Position numbers and translations under genes: made by a program. The notes under the pieces are model-generated. The model saw nothing but the letters and a program-made list of their open reading frames with translations. It was not told where the DNA came from and searched no databases. Positions 1 to 8,628 of a stretch of 22,266 nt of DNA are shown piece after piece. The first letter of the stretch is position 1. The number at the start of each line of letters is the position of its first letter. Location of the stretch: contig JAGDCE010000315.1 of the NCBI GenBank assembly GCA_017958705.1, forward strand, positions 1 to 22,266. Direction: 5' to 3'. This DNA comes from Clostridia bacterium. GTDB taxonomy: Bacteria > Bacillota > Clostridia > Oscillospirales > CAG-272.

Positions 1-1
1 A

Positions 2-826
2 AACGAATTCAAGAAGGAGTTCGAGGAGAAGATCGCGGCGGCGAAAAAGCGGCTTTCGGAGCTTAAAAAGAACGAAGCCGTCGTAGACCTCACGGTCCCG
101 TCGCCCGAGTTCATCCGCGGCAAGATCCACCCGCTCATAAGAGTCGGCAGGATGTTCGAGGAAGTATATAAAGAAATGGGCTTCAGCAAAGCCTACGGGC
201 CCGAGATATAGAACGACAGACACAATTACGAGATGCTCAACATGCCGTATTATCATCCGGCAAGAGACATGCAGGACACGTTCTATCTTGAATATCCGAA
301 GGTCCTTCTGCGTTCGCATACGTCGTGCGTTCAGGTCAGATATATGCTCGAGCACAAGCCGCCGTTCATGATAATCTCGCCCGGCGTCGTTTACCGCGTC
401 GACGAGATCGACCCGCAGCATACACCGTGCTTCTATCAGGTCGAAGGCCTCGTCGTCGGAGAGGGCATCAACCTCGCAAACCTCAAATGGGCCGTGACCG
501 AGAGCGTCAAGCGCGTTTTCGGTCCCGAATATAAAGTAAAATTCTCGCCGTGCTACTATCCGTACACCGAGCCGTCCGCGGCGGTCGACATGGGCTGCAT
601 CATGTGCGGCGGCAAGGGCTGCCGTACCTGCAAGGGCACCGGCTGGATGAGAGTCGCCGGCGCCGGCATGGTCCACCCGAACGTGTTCGAGGCGGTCGGA
701 TACTCGCGCGAGACGGTCGGCTTCGCTTTCGGTTGGGGCCTCAACCGTCTGCCGATGCTTTACTACAAGATACTCGAGATGCGCAAGCTGTTCGAGAACG
801 AGATCTCGCTGTGGGACCAGCTGTAA
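2..826 (+). CDS. pheS: Phenylalanine--tRNA ligase alpha subunit, 5'-partial, interrupted by an in-frame TAG
   Basis: This is the catalytic alpha subunit of PheRS, a cytoplasmic (alpha-beta)2 enzyme that charges tRNA-Phe. The frame is open from position 2 and begins in the N-terminal coiled coil. It continues through the HPL helix and the GPEI segment, then meets TAG at 209-211 where the family has GPEIE. The same frame resumes with the expected HPARDMQDTFY, TEPSA.VD and GMVHPN motifs and ends at TAA (824-826). A Cys-rich insert (CIMCGG..CRTCKG) before GMVHPN is a variant I know from clostridial PheS. Motif 3 reads FGWGLNRL, with Asn (743-745) where Glu is usual. The first ATG after the stop (233) has no ribosome binding site and would omit motif 1, so a restart product is unlikely to work. 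pheT follows after 15 bases, as in a normal pheST operon. The identification is certain; whether the gene is intact is not. Confidence 0.93.
209..211 (+). other. In-frame TAG inside pheS
   Basis: This codon falls at the Glu of the highly conserved GPE(I/V)E motif, so a single G-to-T change from GAG would explain it. Coding similarity to PheS is unbroken on both sides in the same frame. TAG is a true terminator elsewhere in the window (15882-15884 and the GNAT gene end at 7577), so a genome-wide reassignment of UAG is unlikely. A base-call or assembly error, a recent mutation backed by another PheRS, or local suppression remain possible. Confidence 0.85.
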
Positions 827-841
827 AAGGAGGAGCCGGAA

Positions 842-2923
842 ATGTTCAAATTTTCATATAACTGGTTAAAAAGCGAATCCGAGATCGGCGCCGATTACGA
901 CGAGCTGATCCACTGGCTCGACATCCAGGGCTTCGAGATAGCCTCGATCGAGGACTACGGCGACGACAAAGCGATAGAGATAGAAGTCAAGGCGAACAGA
1001 CCCGACATGCTGTCCGTCGCGGGAGTTCTGCGCGAATATTACGCGGGAAAGGGAAGAAGGCAGATAAAGAACTTCACCCCCGACGTCCCGATAACTTTCG
1101 GCTGCGACAATTCAGTGCTTTCGCATAAGATCGTCGTCGATTCGCCCGACGTGCACAGATATTCCGCCGTCGAGATCCGCGGCGTAGACAACACCGGCGA
1201 AACGCCCGAATACATCAAAGACAGACTCACGAAGTCCGGCGTCGCCTGCATAAACCCGATCGTCGATATAAGCAACTACGTGCTTCTGCAGATCGGTCAG
1301 CCGATCCACATCTTCGACGCGGACAAGGTCAAAGGCGATATCAGGATAGAAAACGTCCCCGCCCCGACGAAGTTCACGACGCTCGCTTCGACCGAGATAG
1401 AGCTGCCGAAAGGCGCGCTGCTCATCTCCGACGACGAGAACCCGCTCTGCGTAGCCGGCATCATCGGCGGCCACGCTCCCGAGGTCACCGCGGAAACGAA
1501 GAACATAATCATCGAATCCGCAAACTTCGATCATATAATAGAGCGTGTGACGAGCAAGAAAACGCACGTGCAGACCGCTGCTTCATACCGCTTCGAGCGC
1601 GGCGTATCGCCCGCGACCGCGATCCCCGGCGCGCTTATCTGCACGCAGATGATAACGCGGCTTTGCGGCGGCGAATACAATAAGACCGGATATCTCTATA
1701 CCGACAATACAAAGAACGAACCGCAGACGATGACCGTGACGAAAACGCGCGTTAATTCGCTCTTAGGCTCGGATCTCGACGTGCCGCAGATCTGCAAATA
1801 CCTGAATGACTGCTTCTTTGAAACGGAATGCGGGGACGGCGAGAATATAAAGGTCACGGTGCCGGATTTCCGCCTCGATATCGACTACGACGTCGACGTT
1901 ATAGAAGAGGTCGGACGCATGTACGGCTACCACAACATAGAGCCGCAGCCGATCAAGCTTTACGCTCCGTTCGTCGAGAATCCCGTAAACAAGAACGCGA
2001 ACAAACTCCGCGATATAATGGTCGGTTTCGGATTTATAGAAGTTCTGACTTACGGCTTCATCCCCGGCAATTCGATGCAGATGCTCCATATAAAAGAGGA
2101 TTCCGAATACTACGGAGACATAAAGATACTCAATCCGCTGAGCAACTACTACGAGCTGATGAGACCGTCGCTCGCGTACGGGCTCATCTCGACGGCGATA
2201 TCGAACATGTCCGTCGGAAAGACGGATCTGCGTATCTTCGAGGTAGGTAAGCGTTTCTTCCGTCAGCCCGATTTTGAGGACGGATACAACGAAAAGAACG
2301 TGTTCGCGGCGCTTATGACAGGCGTAAAGCTCGGGCGCGGCTTCGGTATCGTAAAGGATGCGAAATTCAGCGTATACGACGCCGTCAGCCTGCTCGACGC
2401 GATTATGCGCGAATACAATATCAAGTACGAGATCAGACCGTCCGACGGGCTCGGTATGTTTGAGGAAGGTGCCGGCGGCGACATATACGTCGGCGGACGC
2501 CGCATAGGTTATCTCGGCAAGATCAGCCGCACGGTCCTTATGGAATTCGAGAACGGCAAGCTTGCGCGCGACGACGTCGCGTATCTCGAATTCTGCTTCG
2601 AGGGCTTCGACGAGTCGAAGCGGAGCATCGAATTCGACAGCGCTTTCCCGAGCATCACGAGGGAATACAACCTGCTCGTCAGAAACGGCCTGCATTTCAC
2701 GGATTACGTCAGCGACATCAAACACGCGTCCGGACTCATAGTCAACGTGTCGCCGCGCGACGTCTACACCGGAGTGGGCGTGCCGAAGGGCTTCACGTCC
2801 GTGCTCGTCAGAGTCGAGTACAACGACCCGACGCGTACGCTCGGATTCGAGGAGATCGCAGAGATCGAAAAGAAATTCCTGCAGTCCCTGCGGGACGGCC
2901 ACGATATCACGCTCAAGCTTTGA
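842..2923 (+). CDS. pheT: Phenylalanine--tRNA ligase beta subunit, short form lacking the N-terminal OB/EMAP domain
   Basis: This is the non-catalytic beta subunit of PheRS, 693 aa against about 790-800 aa in E. coli-type enzymes. The N-terminal strand region (residues 1-40) runs straight into the EIEVKANRPDMLS segment. The roughly 110-residue tRNA-binding OB domain (B2) that normally lies between is absent. The B3/B4 editing domain starts near residue 106, the B5 domain lies around 290-365 (ending near VIEEVGRMYGYHNI), a synthetase-like core follows, and a C-terminal FDX-ACB domain runs from about residue 598 to the end (FPSITREYNLLV). The start at 842 has AAAGGAGGAG at 826-835, about 6-7 bases away. 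The gene lies 15 bases after pheS and is certainly co-transcribed with it. The loss of B2 looks like a lineage trait, because the reading frame is clean. Confidence 0.96.
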   Translation: MFKFSYNWLKSESEIGADYDELIHWLDIQGFEIASIEDYGDDKAIEIEVKANRPDMLSVAGVLREYYAGKGRRQIKNFTPDVPITFGCDNSVLSHKIVVDSPDVHRYSAVEIRGVDNTGETPEYIKDRLTKSGVACINPIVDISNYVLLQIGQPIHIFDADKVKGDIRIENVPAPTKFTTLASTEIELPKGALLISDDENPLCVAGIIGGHAPEVTAETKNIIIESANFDHIIERVTSKKTHVQTAASYRFERGVSPATAIPGALICTQMITRLCGGEYNKTGYLYTDNTKNEPQTMTVTKTRVNSLLGSDLDVPQICKYLNDCFFETECGDGENIKVTVPDFRLDIDYDVDVIEEVGRMYGYHNIEPQPIKLYAPFVENPVNKNANKLRDIMVGFGFIEVLTYGFIPGNSMQMLHIKEDSEYYGDIKILNPLSNYYELMRPSLAYGLISTAISNMSVGKTDLRIFEVGKRFFRQPDFEDGYNEKNVFAALMTGVKLGRGFGIVKDAKFSVYDAVSLLDAIMREYNIKYEIRPSDGLGMFEEGAGGDIYVGGRRIGYLGKISRTVLMEFENGKLARDDVAYLEFCFEGFDESKRSIEFDSAFPSITREYNLLVRNGLHFTDYVSDIKHASGLIVNVSPRDVYTGVGVPKGFTSVLVRVEYNDPTRTLGFEEIAEIEKKFLQSLRDGHDITLKL

Positions 2924-2961
2924 TAAGCTTTACGCGAGAATAAAGGAAAGGCATTTTCGCT

Positions 2962-4842
<1,881 letters not shown>

Positions 4843-4855
4843 AAAACAAGTAACT

Positions 4856-4905
4856 AAAAATCTCCTTCCCGGGTAAAATAGTATCAAACCGGAGAGGAGA
4901 TTTTT
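4856..4905 (+). terminator. Terminator-like hairpin that also carries the RBS of the next gene
   Basis: AAAAATCTCC (4856-4865) is exactly complementary to GGAGATTTTT (4896-4905). An inner CCGG/CCGG pair extends the stem imperfectly around a loop of about 16 bases containing TAAAAT. A run of seven T follows at 4901-4907. It could end the transcript of the fusion gene. The distal arm is also the ribosome binding site (GGAGAGGAG) for the ATG at 4908, so read-through transcripts would have that site paired. Confidence 0.55.
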
Positions 4906-4907
4906 TT

Positions 4908-5099
4908 ATGCAAGATTTCAAAAAAAGAGAAGAGAACGTCCCGTTTTACGAGATAAAACAGAGATACTGTTCAAAGCTTGACGGAAACGTCGTCCTGAAA
5001 CGCGAGCTCGGCACCGACGGCACGTTCACGTGCATGTCGTCGCATCTGTGCGCGGAGGACTGCAAATCAAAAGAAGAGCAGAAGAGCGAAGCGAAGTAA
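4908..5099 (+). CDS. Small Cys-rich hypothetical protein (63 aa)
   Basis: I do not recognise this family. The protein is short, charged and soluble, with no signal peptide or membrane segment. Cys21, Cys42, Cys48 and Cys52, with His46, give a spacing compatible with a small zinc site (YC...TC.SSHLC..DC). The C-terminus is a Lys/Glu-rich tail. The start at 4908 is well supported by GGAGAGGAG eight or so bases upstream. The stop codon (5097-5099) lies at the base of the downstream terminator stem. The gene stands alone between the fusion gene and a convergent pair. That this is a real gene rests on the ribosome binding site, the Cys pattern and the codon use. Confidence 0.75.
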   Translation: MQDFKKREENVPFYEIKQRYCSKLDGNVVLKRELGTDGTFTCMSSHLCAEDCKSKEEQKSEAK

Positions 5100-5150
5100 G
5101 ACAAGGGTGAAAAACCGTGTGAAGGATCACGGCTTTTCACCCTTGTCTTA
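5097..5150. terminator. Bidirectional intrinsic terminator between convergent genes
   Basis: Arms 5097-5119 and 5128-5150 pair over 23 positions with a single mismatch, leaving an 8-base loop (5120-5127). A T-rich run follows on the + strand (5149-5160). On the minus strand the sequence after the stem is less U-rich. The outermost base pairs are TAA on one strand and TTA on the other, so the stop codons of both convergent genes (5097-5099 and 5148-5150) form the foot of the stem. Confidence 0.88.
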
Positions 5151-5402
5151 TTTTATTATTTCTCCGTGTATAACGACTCTGCCGCCGTCGGGGCACGCAA
5201 CGTCAAACGATGCCTTGCGCGTGTCGCCGGAATCAAGTTCCGCGCCGTTCTTCAGCGCGAAAACGTACGGATACGCGCAGTTCCACAGCTCGTGGCACAC
5301 GGGAGGACAGAGATCGTCGACGACGAATTCCTGTCCCTGCCTGAAATATCCGCACCTGCATTCCGCTTTAGTAACGGTGAGCTTTACTTTGTATTTCGCC
5401 AT
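5148..5402 (-). CDS. TIGR04076 family protein (84 aa)
   Basis: This small Cys-rich protein matches my memory of the TIGR04076 family: a KVKLTVTKAE start, GQEF, a CPPVCHELW segment, a YPYVFALKNGAE segment and a CPDGGRVVIHGEI end. Cysteines occur in C.C (residues 15, 17), CPPVC and CPDG contexts. The function of the family is unknown; metal or Fe-S binding is only a guess from the Cys pattern. The start codon lies two bases after the stop of the upstream TtcA-like gene, so the two are almost certainly one transcription unit. The protein has no signal peptide and is presumably cytoplasmic. Transcription ends at the shared hairpin directly at its stop codon. Confidence 0.85.
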   Translation of the reverse strand: MAKYKVKLTVTKAECRCGYFRQGQEFVVDDLCPPVCHELWNCAYPYVFALKNGAELDSGDTRKASFDVACPDGGRVVIHGEIIK

Positions 5403-5404
5403 AT

Positions 5405-6103
5405 TCAGCCTTCCCGATCCTTCATCATTGCCGACGCTATCCTGTGCGCTGTGCCGCGGCAGGTTTTGTCCGTCTGCTTTATTATATCCCTGACGTAATC
5501 CCTCGCGGAGTCGTTTTCACGGCCGCAGGGGTTTTTTGTCACCGGCAGCGACAACTCAGCGACGAGCGAGCGGATCAGTCTTTCGCTTGTCATAATCAGC
5601 GGGCGTATCAGCGTTACCGCCTTGTCCTCATACGTCGTAGTCGGCTCGAGCGTGTATATGCGCCCGCCGAAAAGAAGATTCATGAGCGCCGTTTCCGCCG
5701 CGTCGTCCTCGGTATGCCCGAGTGCAAGCTTTGTAAAGCCTTTTTCCGCCGCGTAATTGCAGAGCGCGGCGCGGCGCAGTCTGGAGCAGAGAGAACAGGG
5801 CTTTTCCAAACCCTCTATCGCCTTTCCTATATCCGTTTTTATTATTTCGTAAGGTATTTCTTCGCGCTTCATAAAATCGTAAAGCGGGGAAAAATCAACG
5901 TCGAAGCCCATGTCGACCGTCACGGCGGAAACTGTGAATTTTACGGGATAAAACGCGGAAAGGCGCTTCAGTCCGTACGCGAGCGCAAGCGAATCCTTGC
6001 CGCCCGAAACCGCGCAGAGCACGCGGTCGCCGTCCGCTATCATACCGTATTTATCGGCGCATTTTCTGACGTTAGATAAAAGAATATCCGTTTTTCTGCT
6101 CAC
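5405..6103 (-). CDS. TtcA-like PP-loop ATPase (tRNA 2-thiolation type)
   Basis: The protein belongs to the TtcA/TtuA branch of N-type ATP pyrophosphatases, which adenylate tRNA bases and replace oxygen with sulfur using a [4Fe-4S] cluster. The PP-loop SGGKDS is at residues 33-38, CSLC at 103-106, GHTEDD at 129-134, and a further cysteine in NPCG at 193. The two cysteines of C-x-x-C plus the distal one are the known TtcA cluster ligands. At 232 aa it is shorter than E. coli TtcA (about 310 aa) but typical of clostridial TtcA-like proteins; the target base is not certain. The start is GTG at 6101-6103, chosen because AAAAGGAGA lies about 7 bases upstream. The gene is divergent from the amidase gene, with only 50 bases between start codons. 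Confidence 0.9.
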   Translation of the reverse strand: MSRKTDILLSNVRKCADKYGMIADGDRVLCAVSGGKDSLALAYGLKRLSAFYPVKFTVSAVTVDMGFDVDFSPLYDFMKREEIPYEIIKTDIGKAIEGLEKPCSLCSRLRRAALCNYAAEKGFTKLALGHTEDDAAETALMNLLFGGRIYTLEPTTTYEDKAVTLIRPLIMTSERLIRSLVAELSLPVTKNPCGRENDSARDYVRDIIKQTDKTCRGTAHRIASAMMKDREG

Positions 6104-6153
6104 GTCTGGATCTCCTTTTGCATATCATGGTAAAAAAGAACGGAGAGATTTAT

Positions 6154-6711
6154 ATGATAAAGATTTTTATAGATCAGGGACACAACCCGAGAAATCCTAA
6201 CTCCGGCGCCGAAGGCAACGGCCTGCAGGAGGCGGATCTGACGTATAAGATAGGTATACGCTTATCCGATCTGCTAAATTCGGATCCGGGCTTCGCCTCG
6301 ATAACGTCGAGGACGTCGCCCGGGGAGATACTCGGAACGAGCAACGCGACGTCGCTGTCCGCCAGGACTTCGGCGGCGAACGCCTGGGGTGCCGACTGGT
6401 TCATCAGCCTGCACTGCAACGCTTCGGAAAGCTCCGCGGCGACGGGCAGCGAGGGGTACGTCTATTCGCTGTCGTCTCCCGCTTATCCGTTCGCGCAGAG
6501 CATCCTGAAAGGATTATACAGCATAACGGGCACCGTGTCAAGAGGCGTTTTCGCAAGACCCACGCTTTACGTGCTTCGCAAAACGTCGATGCCTGCGACG
6601 CTGATCGAAATGGGCTTCATAACGAACAAAGGCGAGGCCGCCGCAATGAACGACGATCCCGCTTCATACGCGCAAGGCATTTATAACGGGATCGTCGATT
6701 ATTTCAAATGA
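6154..6711 (+). CDS. N-acetylmuramoyl-L-alanine amidase (Amidase_3)
   Basis: This is a zinc amidase that cleaves the bond between MurNAc and L-Ala in peptidoglycan. The whole 185-aa protein is one Amidase_3 domain. Metal and catalytic residues are visible: His10 in DQGH, Glu26 in LQEAD, His87 in SLHCNAS and Glu152 in LIEMGFIT. I chose ATG 6154 over the in-frame ATG at 6118 because GGAGAG (6142-6147) precedes it at good distance and the domain begins immediately (MIKIFIDQGH). There is no signal peptide, transmembrane segment or wall-binding domain. Export would therefore need another route, as for phage endolysins or some spore-associated amidases. No phage genes are adjacent. The stop lies 16 bases from the convergent thiT stop, with no clear terminator between them. 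Confidence 0.92.
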   Translation: MIKIFIDQGHNPRNPNSGAEGNGLQEADLTYKIGIRLSDLLNSDPGFASITSRTSPGEILGTSNATSLSARTSAANAWGADWFISLHCNASESSAATGSEGYVYSLSSPAYPFAQSILKGLYSITGTVSRGVFARPTLYVLRKTSMPATLIEMGFITNKGEAAAMNDDPASYAQGIYNGIVDYFK

Positions 6712-6727
6712 TTTTCAACTTCGGCTG

Positions 6728-7327
6728 TTACAGCTCGGGCTGCGTGAATTTCTTAAGCTGCGGCAGCATGAAGACGAGCATGACGCCGACTACGGTTATC
6801 GCGGTCTCCGGCAGCATGAACCAGCCGTTGTATACGAGCGAGTAAAGCCACGGACGGCCGACCCATGTAGTGCCGAACGCAACGAATTCCTCGTAGTTCG
6901 CCCACAGGACTACTCCCGAGATGAAATGTGTCAGGAAGCGCAGAAAACACGCGGTGATGCAGCCGAATATCGCGCCGGACGGCCCGTGCTTGCGGAATAT
7001 TCCGGAGATGCCGATTATCGTGAACGCCACGACGTAGTCGAGCAGGATCGAGCAGATGAGCATCGTCGGAGTCAGCCCCCAGCCGAACACCTTGCTCTGC
7101 AGTATCTGCAGCCACGAGAAGCAGAACGCCGCGCCGAGGCCCCAGCCCACGCCGTATTTGATCGATACGAACATGATCGGCAGCATAGAGAACAGCGTCA
7201 CCGAGCCGCCGAACGGCATTTCCCACAGCACGACGTAGCTTAACGCGAACGCCAGAGCGAGCATCACCGCGGTAACGGAAATGCGCATCACCTGCTGTTT
7301 TCTTGTAAGTTTTTTCTTTTCGGACAT
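6728..7327 (-). CDS. thiT: Thiamine transporter ThiT (ECF S component)
   Basis: ThiT is the membrane substrate-capture subunit for thiamine. It works with a shared ECF module (EcfT plus two ATPases), and none of those is encoded here. The 199-aa protein has about six hydrophobic helices after a short basic N-terminus (MSEKKKLTRKQQ). It shows the Thia_YuaJ-type segment GVGWGLGAAF..SWLQIL, with aromatic residues expected at the thiamine site, and an NGWFMLPE segment before the last helix. The start at 7327 is preceded by AAAGGAAGG on the minus strand. A longer frame to 7471 would run through the riboswitch and is rejected. The TPP riboswitch upstream independently supports the thiamine assignment and implies repression when thiamine pyrophosphate is plentiful. 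Confidence 0.95.
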   Translation of the reverse strand: MSEKKKLTRKQQVMRISVTAVMLALAFALSYVVLWEMPFGGSVTLFSMLPIMFVSIKYGVGWGLGAAFCFSWLQILQSKVFGWGLTPTMLICSILLDYVVAFTIIGISGIFRKHGPSGAIFGCITACFLRFLTHFISGVVLWANYEEFVAFGTTWVGRPWLYSLVYNGWFMLPETAITVVGVMLVFMLPQLKKFTQPEL

Positions 7328-7374
7328 AGTTGGTCCTTCCTTTCTTTTGGGAGAAAGAGGGGAGAGAACAGATA

Positions 7375-7396
7375 ACGCCGCGTTGATACGCGGCGT
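7375..7396 (-). promoter_or_regulatory. GC-rich hairpin between TPP aptamer and thiT (possible expression platform)
   Basis: A perfect 9-bp stem (7375-7383 with 7388-7396, loop TGAT) lies between the riboswitch and the thiT start. In thiT mRNA it is followed by only a moderately U-rich stretch, so a classical terminator is uncertain. A weaker stem (7340-7344 with 7353-7357) includes the bases just before the ribosome binding site and could mediate translational control. On the + strand the same 9-bp stem is followed by six T. Confidence 0.45.
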
Positions 7397-7419
7397 GCTT
7401 TTTTCTCGTTTCCGATACT

Positions 7420-7536
7420 CATTACCTACGCCGGCATTATCCGGATCAGGTTCGGGACGAAGGACCGTCATCGTCCTTTATCCCCGGGTCGAAACTCAGT
7501 TTCCTCTCAGCCGGGTCTTTCACCCAGCTCCCCAGT
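7420..7536 (-). promoter_or_regulatory. TPP riboswitch (THI element) upstream of thiT
   Basis: Read on the minus strand, the hallmark segments occur in order: ACTGGGG, a P3 stem, GGCTGAGAGG, CGACCC, GAACCTGATC, GGATAATGCC and GCGTAGGTAA, closing with AGT to pair with the initial ACT. Two extra stems are inserted: GAAAC-TGA-GTTTC (7491-7503), and a longer one at 7454-7485 whose core pairs AAGGAC with GTCCTT. Thiamine pyrophosphate binding would switch off ThiT synthesis, which is the known behaviour of the class. The 5' end lies only about 40 bases after the GNAT stop, and I find no convincing promoter there. Confidence 0.95.
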
Positions 7537-7576
7537 TGTTTTTATTTATCTTATCACTTTTTGATTAAAAAATCCA

Positions 7577-8167
7577 CTATTCCGATTTTAAATATCTTTT
7601 AATGAACTCGTCGCTCAGCATCGCGCAGGTGTGGATCGAACGGTATTGCCCTTTTACGAACATCGAAGAGCGCGCGCAGCCCTCATACTTCATCCCGAGC
7701 TTGTCCATAACGCGGCGCGATGCGTCGTTGCCGTCCATATACCGCGCCTCGATGCGGTGAAGATTCAGATCGAGAAATCCGAACATCATGACCTCGAGCA
7801 GCGCCTCAGGCGCGTACCCCTGTTTCTGATACGCGGGGTTTATCACGTATCCGACCTCGGCGGAATTGTTAGCGAAATCGAACGTGGTGAAGCCGCACGT
7901 GCCGATCATCTTCTTCTCGGCGGTCAGCTCTATCGCCCAGTCGTAGAATTCGCCCTCGTCGTAGCGCGTCATTATATATTCAAGATATTTCTTTGTGTGA
8001 ATGCGGTTGGGGTGCGGCGACCACAGCAGATATTCCGTCACGTCGTCGCGTTTCGAGTACTCGTACATGTCCGCGCAGTCTTCGACGCGCATCTTCCGCA
8101 GTGTCAGCCGTTCCGTTTTTATCGTCGGTATTTTTCTGAATTTCTTAATTACAGACTCTTTTTTCAT
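7577..8167 (-). CDS. GNAT family N-acetyltransferase (RimJ/RimL type)
   Basis: This 196-aa single-domain enzyme transfers the acetyl group of acetyl-CoA to an unidentified amine. The pattern is that of the Acetyltransf_3 group: IKTERLTLRKM near the N-terminus, IGTCGFTTFD.....EVGYVINP in the middle strands, and the acetyl-CoA loop QKQGYAPEAL in the third quarter. HRIEARYMDGNDASRRVMDKLGM then leads into the last strands. The family includes ribosomal-protein N-terminal acetyltransferases and antibiotic-modifying or housekeeping enzymes; sequence alone does not separate these. The start at 8167 has a poor ribosome binding site but lies about 22 bases after the transcription start predicted from the promoter at 8196-8224. 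The gene ends with TAG. It is divergent from the large ABC operon. Confidence 0.9.
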   Translation of the reverse strand: MKKESVIKKFRKIPTIKTERLTLRKMRVEDCADMYEYSKRDDVTEYLLWSPHPNRIHTKKYLEYIMTRYDEGEFYDWAIELTAEKKMIGTCGFTTFDFANNSAEVGYVINPAYQKQGYAPEALLEVMMFGFLDLNLHRIEARYMDGNDASRRVMDKLGMKYEGCARSSMFVKGQYRSIHTCAMLSDEFIKRYLKSE

Positions 8168-8195
8168 CGTTATGACCGTTTTTGCTTTTTTGTCT

Positions 8196-8224
8196 ATTAT
8201 AATGCCGCAAAGTGCGTTTGTAAA
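8196..8224 (-). promoter_or_regulatory. Sigma-A-type promoter for the GNAT gene
   Basis: On the minus strand TTTACA (8219-8224) and TATAAT (8196-8201) are separated by 17 bases, giving a start near 8189, about 22 bases before the GNAT start codon. Confidence 0.82.
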
Positions 8225-8258
8225 GCCTTTTTTCTCGAAAAACAGTAAAAAAACGCAA

Positions 8259-8318
8259 ATTTGTGCAAAATATACAAATGGAGAAATTTCGGCTTAATAT
8301 TTGTGCAAATTAAACAAA
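8259..8318. repeat. Pair of 20-base direct repeats, candidate regulator sites
   Basis: ATTTGTGCAAAATATACAAA (8259-8278) and ATTTGTGCAAATTAAACAAA (8299-8318) match at 18 of 20 positions. Their starts are exactly 40 bases apart, close to four helical turns. The core TTTGTGCAAA is a near palindrome, and a related TTGTACAA occurs at 8501-8508. The pair sits upstream of the GNAT -35 and about 270 bases before the operon promoter, so either gene could be the target. Confidence 0.6.
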
Positions 8319-8541
8319 AAGCGGCCTTTGATTTTAAACATTCTGACGATACCGGAAACAGCGCCACTTAAAAGTTATTTAATATATATTGCTATAAAAT
8401 TTTCCATTGAAAATCGCAAAAAGACACATAAGGCGAGCGGCAAAACGGATTTGCCGCCGATCCGTCCCGTAAATCAGATTTATTTATATGATATGTGAAA
8501 TTGTACAAAAACGCGGCCGCCGCCCGTGTGAAGGCTGAATG

Positions 8542-8570
8542 TAAACCCGGTGGCCGGGAAATGCGGTTTA
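8542..8570. repeat. Inverted repeat just upstream of the operon promoter
   Basis: TAAACC (8542-8547) and GGTTTA (8565-8570) are complementary and enclose a CCGG-TGG-CCGG core. The element ends 17 bases before the -35 hexamer. This position would suit an activator site, or a hairpin ending some upstream transcript; no T run follows. Confidence 0.45.
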
Positions 8571-8587
8571 AGTTAAAAAATGGTGTC

Positions 8588-8616
8588 TTGACAATCAAAA
8601 AATGTTGTGCTATATT
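8588..8616 (+). promoter_or_regulatory. Near-consensus sigma-A promoter of the ABC operon
   Basis: TTGACA (8588-8593), a 17-base spacer and TATATT (8611-8616) are preceded by TG one base upstream of the -10, an extended -10 feature. The predicted start lies near 8623, about 100 bases before the first gene. It is the strongest promoter I can see in the window. Confidence 0.9.
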
Positions 8617-8628
8617 ATATAAAAATAT

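Noticed and set aside
7328..7471. Longer N-terminus for ThiT
   Set aside because: The extension would translate the TPP riboswitch; the ATG at 7327 has a ribosome binding site and matches the usual ThiT length.
8301..8498. A 65-residue open frame in the intergenic region
   Set aside because: No ribosome binding site, AT-rich low-information composition unlike neighbouring genes, and it runs through probable regulatory DNA.
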